A DNA stretch of 64,000 nucleotides from Pseudomonas quebecensis (GCF_026410085.1 NZ_CP112866.1:4711001-4775000), one strand, 5' to 3'; positions 49,177 through 61,643 are shown, counted from the stretch's first letter. The notes: generated from the sequence alone by a model not told the origin. Numbers and translations: made by a program.

Positions 49177-51441
49177 TTAAACGGACGTTTCCACCAACAA
49201 AGCATCCACTCGCTGGAAACCACGAGGCAATTTATTGCCGCGTCGACCACGCTCGCCCTTATAGTGCTCCAGGTCATCAGGGCGCAGCGACAGTGTGCGT
49301 TTGCCCGCCTGGAGTACCAGCGTAGCGCCTTCCGGGATCACTGCTATGTCAGTTACGTACTCTTCACGACTGGCCACCCGCTCCCCGGGAATGCCAATAA
49401 TCTTGTTGCCTTTACCTTTGCCCAACTGCGGCAAATCACTGATCTTGAATACCAGCAGGCGCCCTTCGGTGGTCACCGACGCCAGCCAGTTGCTCTCGCG
49501 ATCCGCCACCGGGCGCGGCAGAATCACCTTGGCGTTGTTCGGCAGGCTCAACAATGCCTTGCCCGCCTTGTTCTTGGCCTGCAGGTCTTCACCCTTGACC
49601 ACGAAGCCATACCCGGCGTCGGAAGCGATCACATACAGCGCATCATCGTCCGGCAACAGTACACATTCGAAATTCGCCCCAGGCGGCGGTGTCAGGCGCC
49701 CGGTAAGTGGTTCGCCCTGCCCCCGTGCCGATGGCAACGTATGGGCCGGCACCGAGTAACTGCGCCCGGTCGAGTCAATAAACACCGCAAACTGATTGGA
49801 ACGCCCGGCGGCTGCGGTCTTGAACCCATCACCGGCCTTATAGGACAAGCCGGTAGCGTCAATATCATGCCCTTTGGCGGAGCGAACCCAACCCTTTTCC
49901 GACAGAACGACGGTAATTTTCTCATTGGGCAGCAGCTCTGTTTCTGTCAGAGCCTTGGCCTCGGCGCGCTGGACAATGGGCGAACGGCGGTCATCGCCGT
50001 AGGTCTCGGCGTCTTTGATCAGCTCGCTGCGCACCAGCTTTTTCAGTTTGGCTTCGCTGCCCAGCAGGGCTTGCAGCTTGGCCTGCTCCTTGAGCAATGC
50101 ATCCTGCTCATCGCGCAACTTCATCTCTTCCAGGCGCGCCAACTGGCGCAGACGGGTGTCGAGAATGTAATCGGCCTGGATCTCGCTCAGCTCGAAACGG
50201 GCGATCAGCTCGGCTTTCGGGTGCTCGGCGGTACGGATGATATGAATCACTTCATCCAGGTTGAGGTAGGCAATCAACAAACCGTCCAACAGGTGCAGGC
50301 GACGCTCGACCTTATCGAGGCGGAATTGCAGGCGGCGACGAACGGTACGCACGCGGAACTCCAGCCACTCCACCAGCAGGTTGCGCAGGTTCTTCAACTG
50401 CGGCTTGCCATCCAGGCCAATAATGTTGACGTTGACCCGGTAGCTGGACTCCAGGTCGGTGCTCGCGAACAAATGCTGCATCAGCACTTCGTGATCGACC
50501 CGGCTGTTGCTCGGGATGATCACGATACGGCAGGGGTTCTCATGATCGGACTCGTCACGCAGGTCGGCGACCTGGGGCAGTTTCGACGGTTTGGCCTGCA
50601 TCAATGCGGCGATCTGCTCCAGCACCTTGGCGCCGGACACCTGGTGCGGCAGCGCGGTGACGATAATGTCGCCGTCCTCGATGTGGTACACGGCGCGCAT
50701 GCGCACCGAGCCTTTGCCGGTTTCGTACATCTTCAGCAAATCGGCGCGCGGCGTGATGATCTCCGCTTCGGTCGGGTAGTCCGGGCCCTGGATATGTTCG
50801 CAGAGCTGCTCCACGGTGGCCTTGGGTTCATCCAGCAGGCGCACGCAGGCGGTGGCCACTTCGCGCAGGTTGTGCGGCGGCACGTCAGTGGCCATGCCCA
50901 CCGCAATGCCGGTAGTGCCATTGAGCAGGATATTGGGCAAACGTGCCGGCAGCACCAGGGGTTCGTCGAGGGTGCCGTCGAAGTTCGGCCCCCAGTCCGC
51001 CGTGCCCTGCCCCAGCTCGCTGAGCAGCACTTCGGAGTAACGCGACAGGCGCGCTTCGGTGTAACGCATGGCGGCGAAGGACTTGGGATCATCCGGCGCA
51101 CCCCAGTTACCCTGGCCATCCACCAGTGTGTAGCGATAGCTGAACGGCTGCGCCATCAGCACCATGGCTTCGTAGCAGGCCGAGTCGCCGTGGGGGTGGA
51201 ACTTACCGAGCACGTCACCGACGGTACGCGCCGACTTCTTGTGCTTGGAATCGGCGTCCAGACCCAACTCACTCATGGCGTAGATAATGCGCCGTTGCAC
51301 GGGTTTCAGGCCGTCGCCGATATGCGGCAAGGCACGGTCCATGATCACGTACATGGAGTAGTTGAGGTAGGCATTTTCGGTGAAGTCAGCCAGCGAGCGG
51401 CGTTCTACGCCGTCTAAGCTGTCTGCGAGGATGTCACTCAT
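49177..51441 (-). CDS. parC: DNA topoisomerase IV subunit A
   Basis: 754 residues. The breakage-reunion domain contains [13 protein letters not shown]; Ser87 and Glu91 are the wild-type quinolone-sensitive residues. Tyr127 in [11 protein letters not shown] is the DNA-linking tyrosine. A C-terminal beta-pinwheel domain starts near residue 500. With ParE it unlinks daughter chromosomes. It is separated from parE by the phytase-like gene, as in other pseudomonads. Confidence 0.98.
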   Translation of the reverse strand: MSDILADSLDGVERRSLADFTENAYLNYSMYVIMDRALPHIGDGLKPVQRRIIYAMSELGLDADSKHKKSARTVGDVLGKFHPHGDSACYEAMVLMAQPFSYRYTLVDGQGNWGAPDDPKSFAAMRYTEARLSRYSEVLLSELGQGTADWGPNFDGTLDEPLVLPARLPNILLNGTTGIAVGMATDVPPHNLREVATACVRLLDEPKATVEQLCEHIQGPDYPTEAEIITPRADLLKMYETGKGSVRMRAVYHIEDGDIIVTALPHQVSGAKVLEQIAALMQAKPSKLPQVADLRDESDHENPCRIVIIPSNSRVDHEVLMQHLFASTDLESSYRVNVNIIGLDGKPQLKNLRNLLVEWLEFRVRTVRRRLQFRLDKVERRLHLLDGLLIAYLNLDEVIHIIRTAEHPKAELIARFELSEIQADYILDTRLRQLARLEEMKLRDEQDALLKEQAKLQALLGSEAKLKKLVRSELIKDAETYGDDRRSPIVQRAEAKALTETELLPNEKITVVLSEKGWVRSAKGHDIDATGLSYKAGDGFKTAAAGRSNQFAVFIDSTGRSYSVPAHTLPSARGQGEPLTGRLTPPPGANFECVLLPDDDALYVIASDAGYGFVVKGEDLQAKNKAGKALLSLPNNAKVILPRPVADRESNWLASVTTEGRLLVFKISDLPQLGKGKGNKIIGIPGERVASREEYVTDIAVIPEGATLVLQAGKRTLSLRPDDLEHYKGERGRRGNKLPRGFQRVDALLVETSV

Positions 51442-51514
51442 GCGGGCCTCATCATGGTCGGGTAAGGCGCAGCGGAACGGCCGCGGCGCTGAATCAATTC
51501 AAAAAATGCAGGGT

Positions 51515-52510
51515 TCACGGCTGGGCGCTCCAGCCACCGGCCGGGGCGGCAAAACGATAGACCACCGGACGCTTCTCACCATCGGCGCGGGGGCCGAAGT
51601 TATTGTCCAGCCCGATCCAGGCGCCCTCGGCGTCGATCACCAGCGCCTCGGCCAGCCCATAGGGTTGGTCATACCGGCGTTGCGGCGCCAGCATGCCTTC
51701 GGCAAACGACCAGCACCGTTCGACCGCGGCCGTAACGGCATCGCGGCGACAGATCTGGTACTGGCTGCTTTCAAGGGTAAATAACTTGCCGTCGAACAAC
51801 GCCAGGTCAGAAAAATTCCTCGATACCGCCTTGGCGTTGGGCACCTGGGCCGGCTGCATCTCTGTGCCGGCCTCACTCAGCAGTACGCAGCGACCGTCAC
51901 AGTCCCACAAGCTCTGCGGGCGCTTGATGGACACCAGCCCGCGCCGCTCACGCTCGGCCGCGAGCCAGAGCTGATTGCCCTGCGGATTCACCGCCAGGCC
52001 CTCGAACAGCGCATTGAAGTGCAGCAACATGCCACTGGCGCGGGCTTCGCGCACCATGCCGGGGGCGATCTTCAACCACTGCGGCGCACCGGCCACCGGT
52101 ACTTGCAGCACCGCCGCATGAGCCTCGCTGACAATGTAGCGGTTACCCATGGCGTCACAGGTGATGCCTTCAAAATCCAGGTCCCCACCGCGAATGAACG
52201 ACGCCGCCTTGGTGCGCGAGCGCAACCCCCAGGGCAGACCGGACTCGGGTACCGGCGGCACATCGATCTGTACGGTTTCGGCCTGCCAGGTCGGCGCGCT
52301 GATATCGAGGCGGTAGATCCGGTCGTCGTCGCGGTCGGACACCGTCCACAATTCATTGGCGCACACCGCAAGGCCCGACAGGTTGCCGCCGCGCATGCCT
52401 TCCACCGGGTGCTCGGACAACAGCACCAGCTCAGCCACGGGCGCGGCGGCCACCTGGGCGCTCCCCAACCCGCTCAATATCAGGATCGCCAGGGCGAAAC
52501 CTGTGCGCAT
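51515..52510 (-). CDS. Esterase-like phytase-family protein
   Basis: 331 residues. A signal peptide (about 1-22, ending QVAAA) precedes a beta-propeller domain of the phytase-like esterase family, with GNLSGLAVCANELWTVSDRD, GGDLDFEGITCDAMGN and FEGLAVNPQGNQ. Four or more cysteines could form disulfides in the periplasm. The reaction is unknown. The ATG at 52510 overlaps the parE stop by a base, so it is cotranscribed with parE and lies 73 bp before parC. Confidence 0.9.
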   Translation of the reverse strand: MRTGFALAILILSGLGSAQVAAAPVAELVLLSEHPVEGMRGGNLSGLAVCANELWTVSDRDDDRIYRLDISAPTWQAETVQIDVPPVPESGLPWGLRSRTKAASFIRGGDLDFEGITCDAMGNRYIVSEAHAAVLQVPVAGAPQWLKIAPGMVREARASGMLLHFNALFEGLAVNPQGNQLWLAAERERRGLVSIKRPQSLWDCDGRCVLLSEAGTEMQPAQVPNAKAVSRNFSDLALFDGKLFTLESSQYQICRRDAVTAAVERCWSFAEGMLAPQRRYDQPYGLAEALVIDAEGAWIGLDNNFGPRADGEKRPVVYRFAAPAGGWSAQP

Positions 52511-54414
52511 CAGCCCAGTACCTCAGCCAGATTGCCCTTCGTCTCCAGCCAGGACTTGCGGTCGCCGGCACGTTTTTTCGCCAGCAGCATGTCCATCATT
52601 TCGCTGGTGGCGGCGAAATCGTCGAGGGTCAACTGCACCAGGCGCCGGGTATTGGGGTCCATGGTGGTTTCACGCAATTGCGGCGGGTTCATTTCGCCCA
52701 GGCCCTTGAATCGTGTGACCTGGGGCTTGCCACGTTTCTTCTCGGCCACCAGGCGGTCGAGGATGCCATCACGCTCGGCTTCATCCAGAGCGTAGAAAAT
52801 CTCTTTGCCCAGGTCGATCCGATACAGCGGCGGCATGGCGACGTAGACGTGGCCGGCATCCACCAGCGGGCGGAAGTGCTGCACAAACAGTGCACACAGC
52901 AGCGTAGCGATGTGCAGGCCGTCGGAGTCGGCGTCGGCAAGAATGCAGATCTTGCCGTAACGCAGCTGGCTCATATCGGCCGCGCCGGGATCGACGCCGA
53001 TGGCCACGGCAATATTGTGCACTTCCTGGCTGGCCAGCACTTCGCTGCCATCGACTTCCCACGTGTTAAGGATCTTGCCGCGCAACGGCAGGATCGCCTG
53101 GAATTCTTTGTCCCGCGCCTGCTTGGCGGAGCCGCCGGCGGAATCGCCTTCGACCAGGAACAGTTCCGAGCGCATCGGGTCCTGCCCGGCGCAATCGGCC
53201 AGCTTGCCAGGCAGTGCCGGCCCCTGGGTAATGCGCTTGCGCTCGACTTTCTTGCTGGCCTTGAGGCGGCGACCGGCGTTGTTGATCGCCAGCTCGGCCA
53301 GGGCCAGGCCCAGTTCCGGGTGCTCGTTGAGCCACAGGCTGAAGGCGTCCTTGACCACACCGGAAACAAACGCCGCCGCTTCACGTGACGACAGGCGCTC
53401 CTTGGTCTGGCCGGAGAACTGAGGCTCCTGCATCTTCATCGACAGCACGAACGCGATGCGCTCCCACACGTCTTCCGGCGCCAGCTTCACTCCACGCGGC
53501 AACAGGCTGCGGTATTCGCAGAATTCGCGCATGGCATCCAGCAAACCCTGGCGCAGGCCATTGACGTGAGTACCGCCCTGGGCGGTGGGGATCAGGTTGA
53601 CGTAGCTTTCCTGCACGCTGTCGCCGCCCTCGGGCAACCATAGCAGTGCCCAGTCGACGGCTTCCTTGTTGCCGGCCAGGCTGCCGCAGAACGGCTCGTT
53701 GGGCAGGCGTTCGAAGTCGCTGACGGAATCTTCCAGGTAGGAACGCAGGCCGTCTTCATAATGCCATTCGACCTTCTCGCCGGTGCCTTTGTCTTCAAAG
53801 GTGACCAGCAGGCCCGGACACAACACCGCCTTGGCCTTGAGCACGTGCTTGAGGCGGCTGATGGAGAATTTCGGCGAATCGAAGTATTTCGGGTCCGGCG
53901 CAAAGTAAACGCTGGTGCCGGTGTTGCGCTTGCCAACGCTGCCGATCACTTCCAGATCGGTGGCTTTGTAGCCATCGGCGAAGGTCATCTGGTACTCATT
54001 GCCGTCGCGCTTGACCTTGACCCGCACCAGGGTAGACAAGGCGTTGACCACGGAGATACCCACGCCGTGCAAGCCACCGGAGAACTGGTAGTTCTTGTTG
54101 GAAAACTTGCCGCCGGCGTGAAGCTTGGTGAGGATCAGCTCGACGCCCGACACGCCTTCTTCGGGGTGGATGTCCACGGGCATGCCGCGACCATCGTCGG
54201 ACACTTCCAGGGAATGGTCCGCGTGGAGAATGACGTGCACCGACTTGGCATGGCCAGCCAGGGCTTCGTCGACACTGTTGTCGATGACTTCCTGGGCAAG
54301 GTGGTTAGGCCGGCTGGTGTCGGTGTACATGCCGGGGCGTTTGCGCACCGGGTCGAGGCCCGAGAGGACTTCGATGGCGTCGGCGTTATAAGAGCTAGCG
54401 CTGGGAGTGGCCAT
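52510..54414 (-). CDS. parE: DNA topoisomerase IV subunit B
   Basis: 634 residues. A GHKL ATPase (VIDNSVDEALAGHAK, DDGRGMPVDIHPEEG, GGLHGVGISVVNALS) is followed by a transducer and TOPRIM domain (EGDSAGGSAKQARDKEFQ, LRGKILNTWEVD, DADSDGLHI). Full length, all key residues present. First of parE, phytase-like gene, parC, reading minus. Confidence 0.98.
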   Translation of the reverse strand: MATPSASSYNADAIEVLSGLDPVRKRPGMYTDTSRPNHLAQEVIDNSVDEALAGHAKSVHVILHADHSLEVSDDGRGMPVDIHPEEGVSGVELILTKLHAGGKFSNKNYQFSGGLHGVGISVVNALSTLVRVKVKRDGNEYQMTFADGYKATDLEVIGSVGKRNTGTSVYFAPDPKYFDSPKFSISRLKHVLKAKAVLCPGLLVTFEDKGTGEKVEWHYEDGLRSYLEDSVSDFERLPNEPFCGSLAGNKEAVDWALLWLPEGGDSVQESYVNLIPTAQGGTHVNGLRQGLLDAMREFCEYRSLLPRGVKLAPEDVWERIAFVLSMKMQEPQFSGQTKERLSSREAAAFVSGVVKDAFSLWLNEHPELGLALAELAINNAGRRLKASKKVERKRITQGPALPGKLADCAGQDPMRSELFLVEGDSAGGSAKQARDKEFQAILPLRGKILNTWEVDGSEVLASQEVHNIAVAIGVDPGAADMSQLRYGKICILADADSDGLHIATLLCALFVQHFRPLVDAGHVYVAMPPLYRIDLGKEIFYALDEAERDGILDRLVAEKKRGKPQVTRFKGLGEMNPPQLRETTMDPNTRRLVQLTLDDFAATSEMMDMLLAKKRAGDRKSWLETKGNLAEVLG

Positions 54415-54468
54415 GGGGTCTCATCGTGAGTCGTTCGATTAAAAAGTAACCTGCGATTGGCAAGGCGC

Positions 54469-55077
54469 TTACAGTGCCGAGAAATCGAAGGATTGATACT
54501 GATCTGCGCCAATGCCGGCAAAACCGAGCAACGCCGGCAGTTGCCGGGCAAACCCCTGGTAACCATGGTCGCCGCCCGCCTGGATGCGCAGGGCGCAGGC
54601 CCGGTAGTACTGCTGGGCTAGACGGTAATCCAGGGTTTCATCGCCGGTCTGCAACCACACCTGGTAACGCGTGGGGTCCTGGGGCGCGGGCACTTCCAGC
54701 TCGGACAGCGCCGTTACATGATCGTGGGTCAGCTCCCAGGTTTCATCGGTATAGAGGTTCTTCTGGGTGCCCAGGTAACCGTCGAACATTCGATGCGGGC
54801 TGACCGCCGGATTGACCAGCAGCGCCTTGAGGCCATGGCGTTCGGCAAGATGGGTTGCATAGTAGCCGCCGAGCGAGCTGCCGACCAGCAGTGGGCTGCC
54901 CAGTTCTGCGATGGCTGCCTCCAATTGAGGAATCGCCTGACGCGGGTGGTGATGCAGCGCCGGGACACGCAACCGGTCGGACAGGCCGAGGTTATCCATC
55001 ACGGTTATCAACTGGCTGGCCTTGTTGGAGGCCGGCGCGCTGTTGAAACCGTGGATATACAGGATCGAAGCCGACAT
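54469..55077 (-). CDS. yqiA: YqiA-type esterase
   Basis: 202 residues, alpha/beta hydrolase of the YqiA family: nucleophile in GSSLGGYYA, oxyanion-side ILYIHGFNSAPAS, catalytic His in GGDHGYQGF. E. coli YqiA hydrolyses short-chain esters in vitro; the physiological substrate is unknown. Lies just upstream of parE, as in E. coli (nudF, yqiB, cpdA, yqiA, parE order). Confidence 0.95.
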   Translation of the reverse strand: MSASILYIHGFNSAPASNKASQLITVMDNLGLSDRLRVPALHHHPRQAIPQLEAAIAELGSPLLVGSSLGGYYATHLAERHGLKALLVNPAVSPHRMFDGYLGTQKNLYTDETWELTHDHVTALSELEVPAPQDPTRYQVWLQTGDETLDYRLAQQYYRACALRIQAGGDHGYQGFARQLPALLGFAGIGADQYQSFDFSAL

Positions 55078-55187
55078 GCCGGGCTCTCCGTGCTTGCGCT
55101 AAAACGCGCAGTTTACAGGGATCGGGGCGGTGTGAGCACCCGATCATCCAACCACCTCCCACAGTTTCTGTTCAGTGTTTGCAGCCG

Positions 55188-56003
55188 TTAATAGCCGTTG
55201 CTGCCGTAATCGACGCTGAAGGCGAATCCCTTGACCCGCTCCACGCCGGTCTCCAACCGTCCGTCGGCATGCAAACGCAACCAGCGATAGCCCGGTGCCT
55301 GTTCGCTGACCTTGAAATCCTCGCTATCGGGCGCGAATTGAATACACGTGGAAGGCGACGCCAGCAGGCGCACGCCGTTGCGCTCGCGATCGATTTCCTG
55401 ATGCACATGACCCCAGAGCAGCGCCTTGACCTGGGGGAAGCGGTCCAGCACGGCGAACAACGCCTCGGGATTGCGCAGGCCGATGGGGTCCATCCATGCA
55501 CAGCCGATCGACACCGGATGGTGGTGGAAGCACACCAGGTGATGACGGTTCGGTGTCTCGCTCAGGGCCTGAGCGAGCAATTGCAGCTGTTGGTCCTGCA
55601 GGTAGCCGGGCACGGAACCGGGAACGGCAGAGTCAAGCAGGGTAATGCGCCAGTTGCCAACATCCACCACCGGCTCGAGCAAATCGCTGTGCACGGCAGC
55701 CTGAACCATGATCTGCGGCTCGTCGTGGTTGCCGGGAATCCAGCGCGTGGGAGCGCCGATGCTCGCGGTCAGGGCACGAAACTGTTGATACGACTCCAGC
55801 GTACCGTCTTGGGACAAATCCCCCGTGGCCAGCACCAGGTCGATAGTCGGCTGCTGCTCGCGCACCAATTCAATCACCCGTTGCAGGCTCTGGCGGGTAT
55901 TCATACCCAGCAGCGTCGTGTCGCCTTCGGCAAACAGGTGGCTGTCGGATAGTTGTACCAGCAACGCCGAAGCGTCGGGGCTCACGGTGGATACGCTCGG
56001 CAA
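55188..56003 (-). CDS. cpdA: 3',5'-cyclic-AMP phosphodiesterase CpdA
   Basis: 271 residues from a TTG at 56003 (LPSVSTVSPDASALLVQL), chosen because GGGAG lies 6 nt upstream; another TTG at 56021 is possible. Calcineurin-like metallophosphoesterase with DSHLF, GDLSQDG, GNHDEP, CFHHHPV and GHVHQE metal-binding motifs. It lowers cAMP and so limits Vfr/CRP signalling. Same order as in E. coli. Confidence 0.94.
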   Translation of the reverse strand: MPSVSTVSPDASALLVQLSDSHLFAEGDTTLLGMNTRQSLQRVIELVREQQPTIDLVLATGDLSQDGTLESYQQFRALTASIGAPTRWIPGNHDEPQIMVQAAVHSDLLEPVVDVGNWRITLLDSAVPGSVPGYLQDQQLQLLAQALSETPNRHHLVCFHHHPVSIGCAWMDPIGLRNPEALFAVLDRFPQVKALLWGHVHQEIDRERNGVRLLASPSTCIQFAPDSEDFKVSEQAPGYRWLRLHADGRLETGVERVKGFAFSVDYGSNGY

Positions 56004-56100
56004 GGCGCTCTCCCAAGGCAATCACAGGAATGGACGGTTGACGCGATTATGCTGGGCAGGCCACAAAGAGGAAACCTGGGGAAGCAGACACAGTTCACAT

Positions 56101-56550
56101 CTATCGCACGACTTCGAACTCGTGCCCCAGGGCCAGGCAATGGCTCAACCACTCACCCAGGAACACATTGAGCTGGGCTTTTTCATCAGGCTGGTGCATG
56201 AACACGTTCGGGTAAGGATAGATGCTGCGAAAGCGCCGCGCATGTTCGGCGCTGATGACTTCGGCCATACGCGCGTCGTGGTACACCTGCACTTCCAGTT
56301 GCGGCACCGGCAACCACGGCAGGCTGTGCTCCTGGCGTATGCGCAGGGTGGTGGTGTACGGGCAGTTGACGATGACTTCCAGGGCCAGCACACCGAGCAT
56401 CTGGTCACCATGGGTCACGCCGATGCGCCGCGCCTCGGGGGCGTGGCGCATGTCGGGGAGCAAGCGCATCAGCCGCGCATAATTGGCCTCGCAGGCGGCT
56501 TGCAGCCCGATCAGGTCGACGCGATAACGTTCCCGTGCCTTTACTGCCAT
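56101..56550 (-). CDS. DUF1249 family protein (YqiB)
   Basis: 149 residues, DUF1249/YqiB family: VDLIGLQAACEANYARLMRL at the start and YHDARMAEVISAEHARRF in the middle, ending FLGEWLSHCLALGH. Function unknown; cytoplasmic, no membrane segments. Overlaps the 3' end of nudF by 10 bp and lies between nudF and cpdA, a conserved position. Confidence 0.93.
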   Translation of the reverse strand: MAVKARERYRVDLIGLQAACEANYARLMRLLPDMRHAPEARRIGVTHGDQMLGVLALEVIVNCPYTTTLRIRQEHSLPWLPVPQLEVQVYHDARMAEVISAEHARRFRSIYPYPNVFMHQPDEKAQLNVFLGEWLSHCLALGHEFEVVR

Positions 56551-57158
56551 AACCCCCTCACTTGCGCGCGGTTAAGCGCTAGCCATTGCAGGGCGATAAT
56601 GCTGGCTGCGTTGGAAATTTTGCCGTCGCGCACCGCTTGCAGGGCGTCTTCGAAGGCCCAGGTGGTGACGCGGATGTCTTCTGCTTCTTCTTCCAGGCCG
56701 TGAACGCCGCCTGCGCCCGTGCTGTCGCAACGACCCAGGTACAAGTGTACGAATTCGGTGCTGCCGCCGGGCGACGGGAAATACTTGGTGATCGGCCACA
56801 GCGCGGAGAAGGTCAGCCCAGCTTCCTCCTCGGCTTCGCGGTGCGCAACCTCCTCAGGTTGCTCATCCTTGTCGATCAGGCCGGCGACCATTTCGATCAA
56901 CCAGGGGTTGTCGGTACGGCCCATGGCGCCCACGCGAAACTGCTCGATCAACACCACTTCATCACGCTGCGGGTCGTAGGGCAGCACGCACACGGCGTCG
57001 TGACGGACGAAGACTTCGCGGTTGATCACCCGGCTCATGCCGCCGTCGAATTTCTCGTGGCGCAATTGCACGCGATCAAGCTTGTAGAAGCCTTTGTAGG
57101 CATTGTCGCGCTGCAAGATTTCAATCGCTCTCGGCTTCGATTTTGCTGTGTCCGTCAT
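56541..57158 (-). CDS. nudF: ADP-ribose pyrophosphatase
   Basis: 205 residues with a complete Nudix box (93-115, GLIDKDEQPEEVAHREAEEE then AGL). NudF hydrolyses ADP-ribose to AMP and ribose 5-phosphate, clearing a reactive sugar. First gene of the nudF, DUF1249, cpdA series. AGGAAGG precedes the ATG. Confidence 0.96.
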   Translation of the reverse strand: MTDTAKSKPRAIEILQRDNAYKGFYKLDRVQLRHEKFDGGMSRVINREVFVRHDAVCVLPYDPQRDEVVLIEQFRVGAMGRTDNPWLIEMVAGLIDKDEQPEEVAHREAEEEAGLTFSALWPITKYFPSPGGSTEFVHLYLGRCDSTGAGGVHGLEEEAEDIRVTTWAFEDALQAVRDGKISNAASIIALQWLALNRAQVRGLWQ

Positions 57159-57351
57159 ATCCCTTCCTCGTTATGCCTGGGCAATTCGCGCCATCCTAAC
57201 GCGCTCAAGCCCGTCGGCGCAGCCCCTTTCCGGTTGCCGGGATAGACGGCGAGCGTCAAACTCACTCTAATGAGCTTAGTGGCGAACTGACTGCCTTGCC
57301 GGGAGTCGAAGCTGCACAAATCTGGCTCTTATCGTTAGACGAAGGACATCC

Positions 57352-58098
57352 ATGTCGCTTTTAAAGATTGCCTCCGTGGCCTGCATCGCATTGACCCTCG
57401 GTGCCTGCCAAAGCCTGTTTCAACCGAGCTATCGCACCCCGCTGGAAGCCACCCGTGACGCCACCGAGCAGAGCAGGCCGGGCTGCGCCAGCGCCGACTG
57501 CCCGCTGGTGAACATCGACACCGTGCACTTTGCCAAGGAGCCCAAGCTGGACGCCTTGATCGAGCAGCGCCTGCTGGAGATGACCCGCACCGCCCCGAAC
57601 GAGCCGCTGCCCTCGAGCCTGGAAACCTATCGCGAGCAGTTTCTGAAGACCGCCGCGCCACGCAACAGCATGTACTTGCAGGCCAAGGTACGCGAGCAGC
57701 ATGACGGCTTGGTGATTATCGAGTTGTCCAGCTACCTGGATCAGGGCGCCACCCATGGCGAGCCCGGCCGCGCATTCATCAACTATTCGCGTCAACAGCA
57801 AAAGGCCCTGTCGCTGGCCGACATGCTGCTGCCGGGCAAGGAAGACGCCTTCTGGAAAGCCGCCCAGGTCGCCCACAACAGCTGGCTGATCAGCACACGC
57901 TTGAGCCTGGAACAGGAGTTCGTGAAAACCTACCCCTTCCAGAAAACCCCGAACGTGGCGCTGACCTACGGCGGCGTGATTCTCAAGTACCCCACCTCTA
58001 CCATCGCGCCGTACGCCCTGGGCCACGTCGAGTTGCAGATCCCCTACTCGCGCCTGGATGGCATCCTCAAGCCTGAGCTGGTGCCTGCGCGCCGCTGA
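57352..58098 (+). CDS. Lipoprotein, RsiV/DUF3298-type
   Basis: 248 residues. The signal peptide ends in lipobox LGAC, giving a mature lipoprotein from Cys19. The body has features of the DUF3298/RsiV family (ITY-like GRAFINYSRQQQKALSLADM, VALTYGGVILKYPTSTIAPYALGHVELQIPY), known from anti-sigma RsiV and the deacetylase PdaC. No anti-sigma helix is seen. Function unknown. Its last 32 bp overlap the 3' end of the convergent cytX. Confidence 0.85.
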   Translation: MSLLKIASVACIALTLGACQSLFQPSYRTPLEATRDATEQSRPGCASADCPLVNIDTVHFAKEPKLDALIEQRLLEMTRTAPNEPLPSSLETYREQFLKTAAPRNSMYLQAKVREQHDGLVIIELSSYLDQGATHGEPGRAFINYSRQQQKALSLADMLLPGKEDAFWKAAQVAHNSWLISTRLSLEQEFVKTYPFQKTPNVALTYGGVILKYPTSTIAPYALGHVELQIPYSRLDGILKPELVPARR

Positions 58099-59356
58099 AA
58101 ACGCGTGCGAAGATAAACTGCAGCACCCCTGCCAGCATCAGCGCCGGCAGGGTCGCGCCGACATCCGGGTAGAGGTTGGCCAGCAGGTGATAGGTGGCGA
58201 TCCCGCCTACCCAGGCCAACAGCGCCGGCCAGCGCACATTGCCGGGTACGCCCTGGCCACGACGGCGCAGGATAAAGTGATCCACCAGCACCACGCCGAA
58301 AAGCGGCGCGAACACCGAACCGATCAACAGCAGGAAGTTCTGGTACTGCGCCAGCGGTGCCAGGCAGGCGATCAGGGTACAGATCACGCCAATAGCCAAT
58401 GCCAGGTGCTCGACTTTCATGCGCAGCAATATCCCGCTGGACACCGCCGCCGAGTGAATATCGGCGAAGGCGTTCTCCGACTCGTCCAACAGGATCAGCA
58501 ACAGCGGAATTCCCAAGCCGGCGCCGGCCAACGCCAGCAGCAGTGCATTTACCTCACCGCTCGGTGCAAACGCCAGGGTATAGGCCACGCCCAGGCTCAT
58601 CAGCCAGAAATTACCGATAAAAAAGCCCAGTGCGGTGCCGCCGAATACGCTTTTGGCGCGTTTGCCGAAGCGCGAGTAGTCGGCGATCAGCGGCAGCCAG
58701 GACAACGGCATGGCGATGGCGATATCGAACCCCACCGCAAAGGGCATCGACCCGTCGCCGGCCTGGGCCCAGAGTGCGCCGAGATCGGCCTTGGCGAACA
58801 GGTTCCAGGTCAGCCACAGGCAGGCCGCCAACAGCAACCAGATGCCCCACTTGCGCAGGATCTGCCGCACGAACGTCAGTGGCCCGCTGACCGCCAGCAA
58901 GGTGGCCAAACCACCGAAAAACAGCGTCCACAACCAGGGGCTGGCCATCAAGCTGCCCGCGCTGAACGCCCGCGCGCCCAACAGGCTGGCGGCATCACGC
59001 ATCACGATGATTTCGAACGCGCCCCAGCCGACCAACTGCAGCAGGTTGAGCAGCGCCGGAAGGCCGGCGCCCTTGGCACCGAGGCTGAGCTTGAGGGCGG
59101 CCATGGCGGACAGGCCGGTGTCGCTGCCGATTACGCCGACGGCAGCCAGCAACATCACGCCAACCAGGGTGCCGAGGAAAATCGCCAGCAGTGCACCGGA
59201 CAAGCCCAGGCCGGGCGCGAGCAATGCGCCGGTCTGCAGGACCATCAGGCCGATGCCGAGGGAGAACCACAGGGAAAACAGGTCGCGGGCGCCAAATACT
59301 CTTTTGTCAGCAGGCACTGCGAGGTCAGGAGAATAGGTACTCGGTTGAATGCTCAA
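58067..59356 (-). CDS. cytX: Hydroxymethylpyrimidine/cytosine permease family transporter (CytX)
   Basis: 429 residues from a TTG at 59356 (LSIQPSTYSPDL). About 12 membrane segments of the NCS1 cytosine/purine permease type; ALKLSLGAKGAGLPALLNLL, VGFDIAIAMPLSWLPLIADY and LLDESENAFADIHSAAV are visible. It lies 124 bp downstream of thiC on the same strand, which supports a role in taking up the HMP moiety of thiamin. Substrate is inference from family and location. No second riboswitch precedes it. Confidence 0.87.
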   Translation of the reverse strand: MSIQPSTYSPDLAVPADKRVFGARDLFSLWFSLGIGLMVLQTGALLAPGLGLSGALLAIFLGTLVGVMLLAAVGVIGSDTGLSAMAALKLSLGAKGAGLPALLNLLQLVGWGAFEIIVMRDAASLLGARAFSAGSLMASPWLWTLFFGGLATLLAVSGPLTFVRQILRKWGIWLLLAACLWLTWNLFAKADLGALWAQAGDGSMPFAVGFDIAIAMPLSWLPLIADYSRFGKRAKSVFGGTALGFFIGNFWLMSLGVAYTLAFAPSGEVNALLLALAGAGLGIPLLLILLDESENAFADIHSAAVSSGILLRMKVEHLALAIGVICTLIACLAPLAQYQNFLLLIGSVFAPLFGVVLVDHFILRRRGQGVPGNVRWPALLAWVGGIATYHLLANLYPDVGATLPALMLAGVLQFIFARVFSGAQAPAQA

Positions 59357-59397
59357 GGTGGGTATCTCTTGGGGACTTTTTTGTTTGGGAGATTGCA

Positions 59398-59452
59398 ATC
59401 GGGGGCAAGCCCCCTCCCACATTCAGGTGCGGGAGGGAGCTTGCCCCCGATG
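59398..59452. repeat. REP doublet between thiC and cytX
   Basis: ATCGGGGGCAAGCCCCCTCC then CACATT, mirrored by GTGCGGGAGGGAGCTTGCCC then CCGAT, with a very short centre. Confidence 0.88.
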
Positions 59453-59475
59453 ACGGCGGTACAGACACCGCCGTC
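59452..59475 (-). other. Hairpin after thiC
   Basis: GACGGCGGT-ACAGAC-ACCGCCGTC lies directly beyond the thiC stop. It lacks a T run, so it may be a weak terminator or an mRNA-stabilising hairpin. Confidence 0.4.
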
Positions 59476-59480
59476 TGCGG

Positions 59481-61635
<2,155 letters not shown>

Positions 61636-61643
61636 ACGTCGCC

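Noticed and set aside
49264..51417. Plus-strand open frame of 717 codons opposite parC
   Set aside because: ParC motifs on the minus strand are complete; the opposite frame has none.
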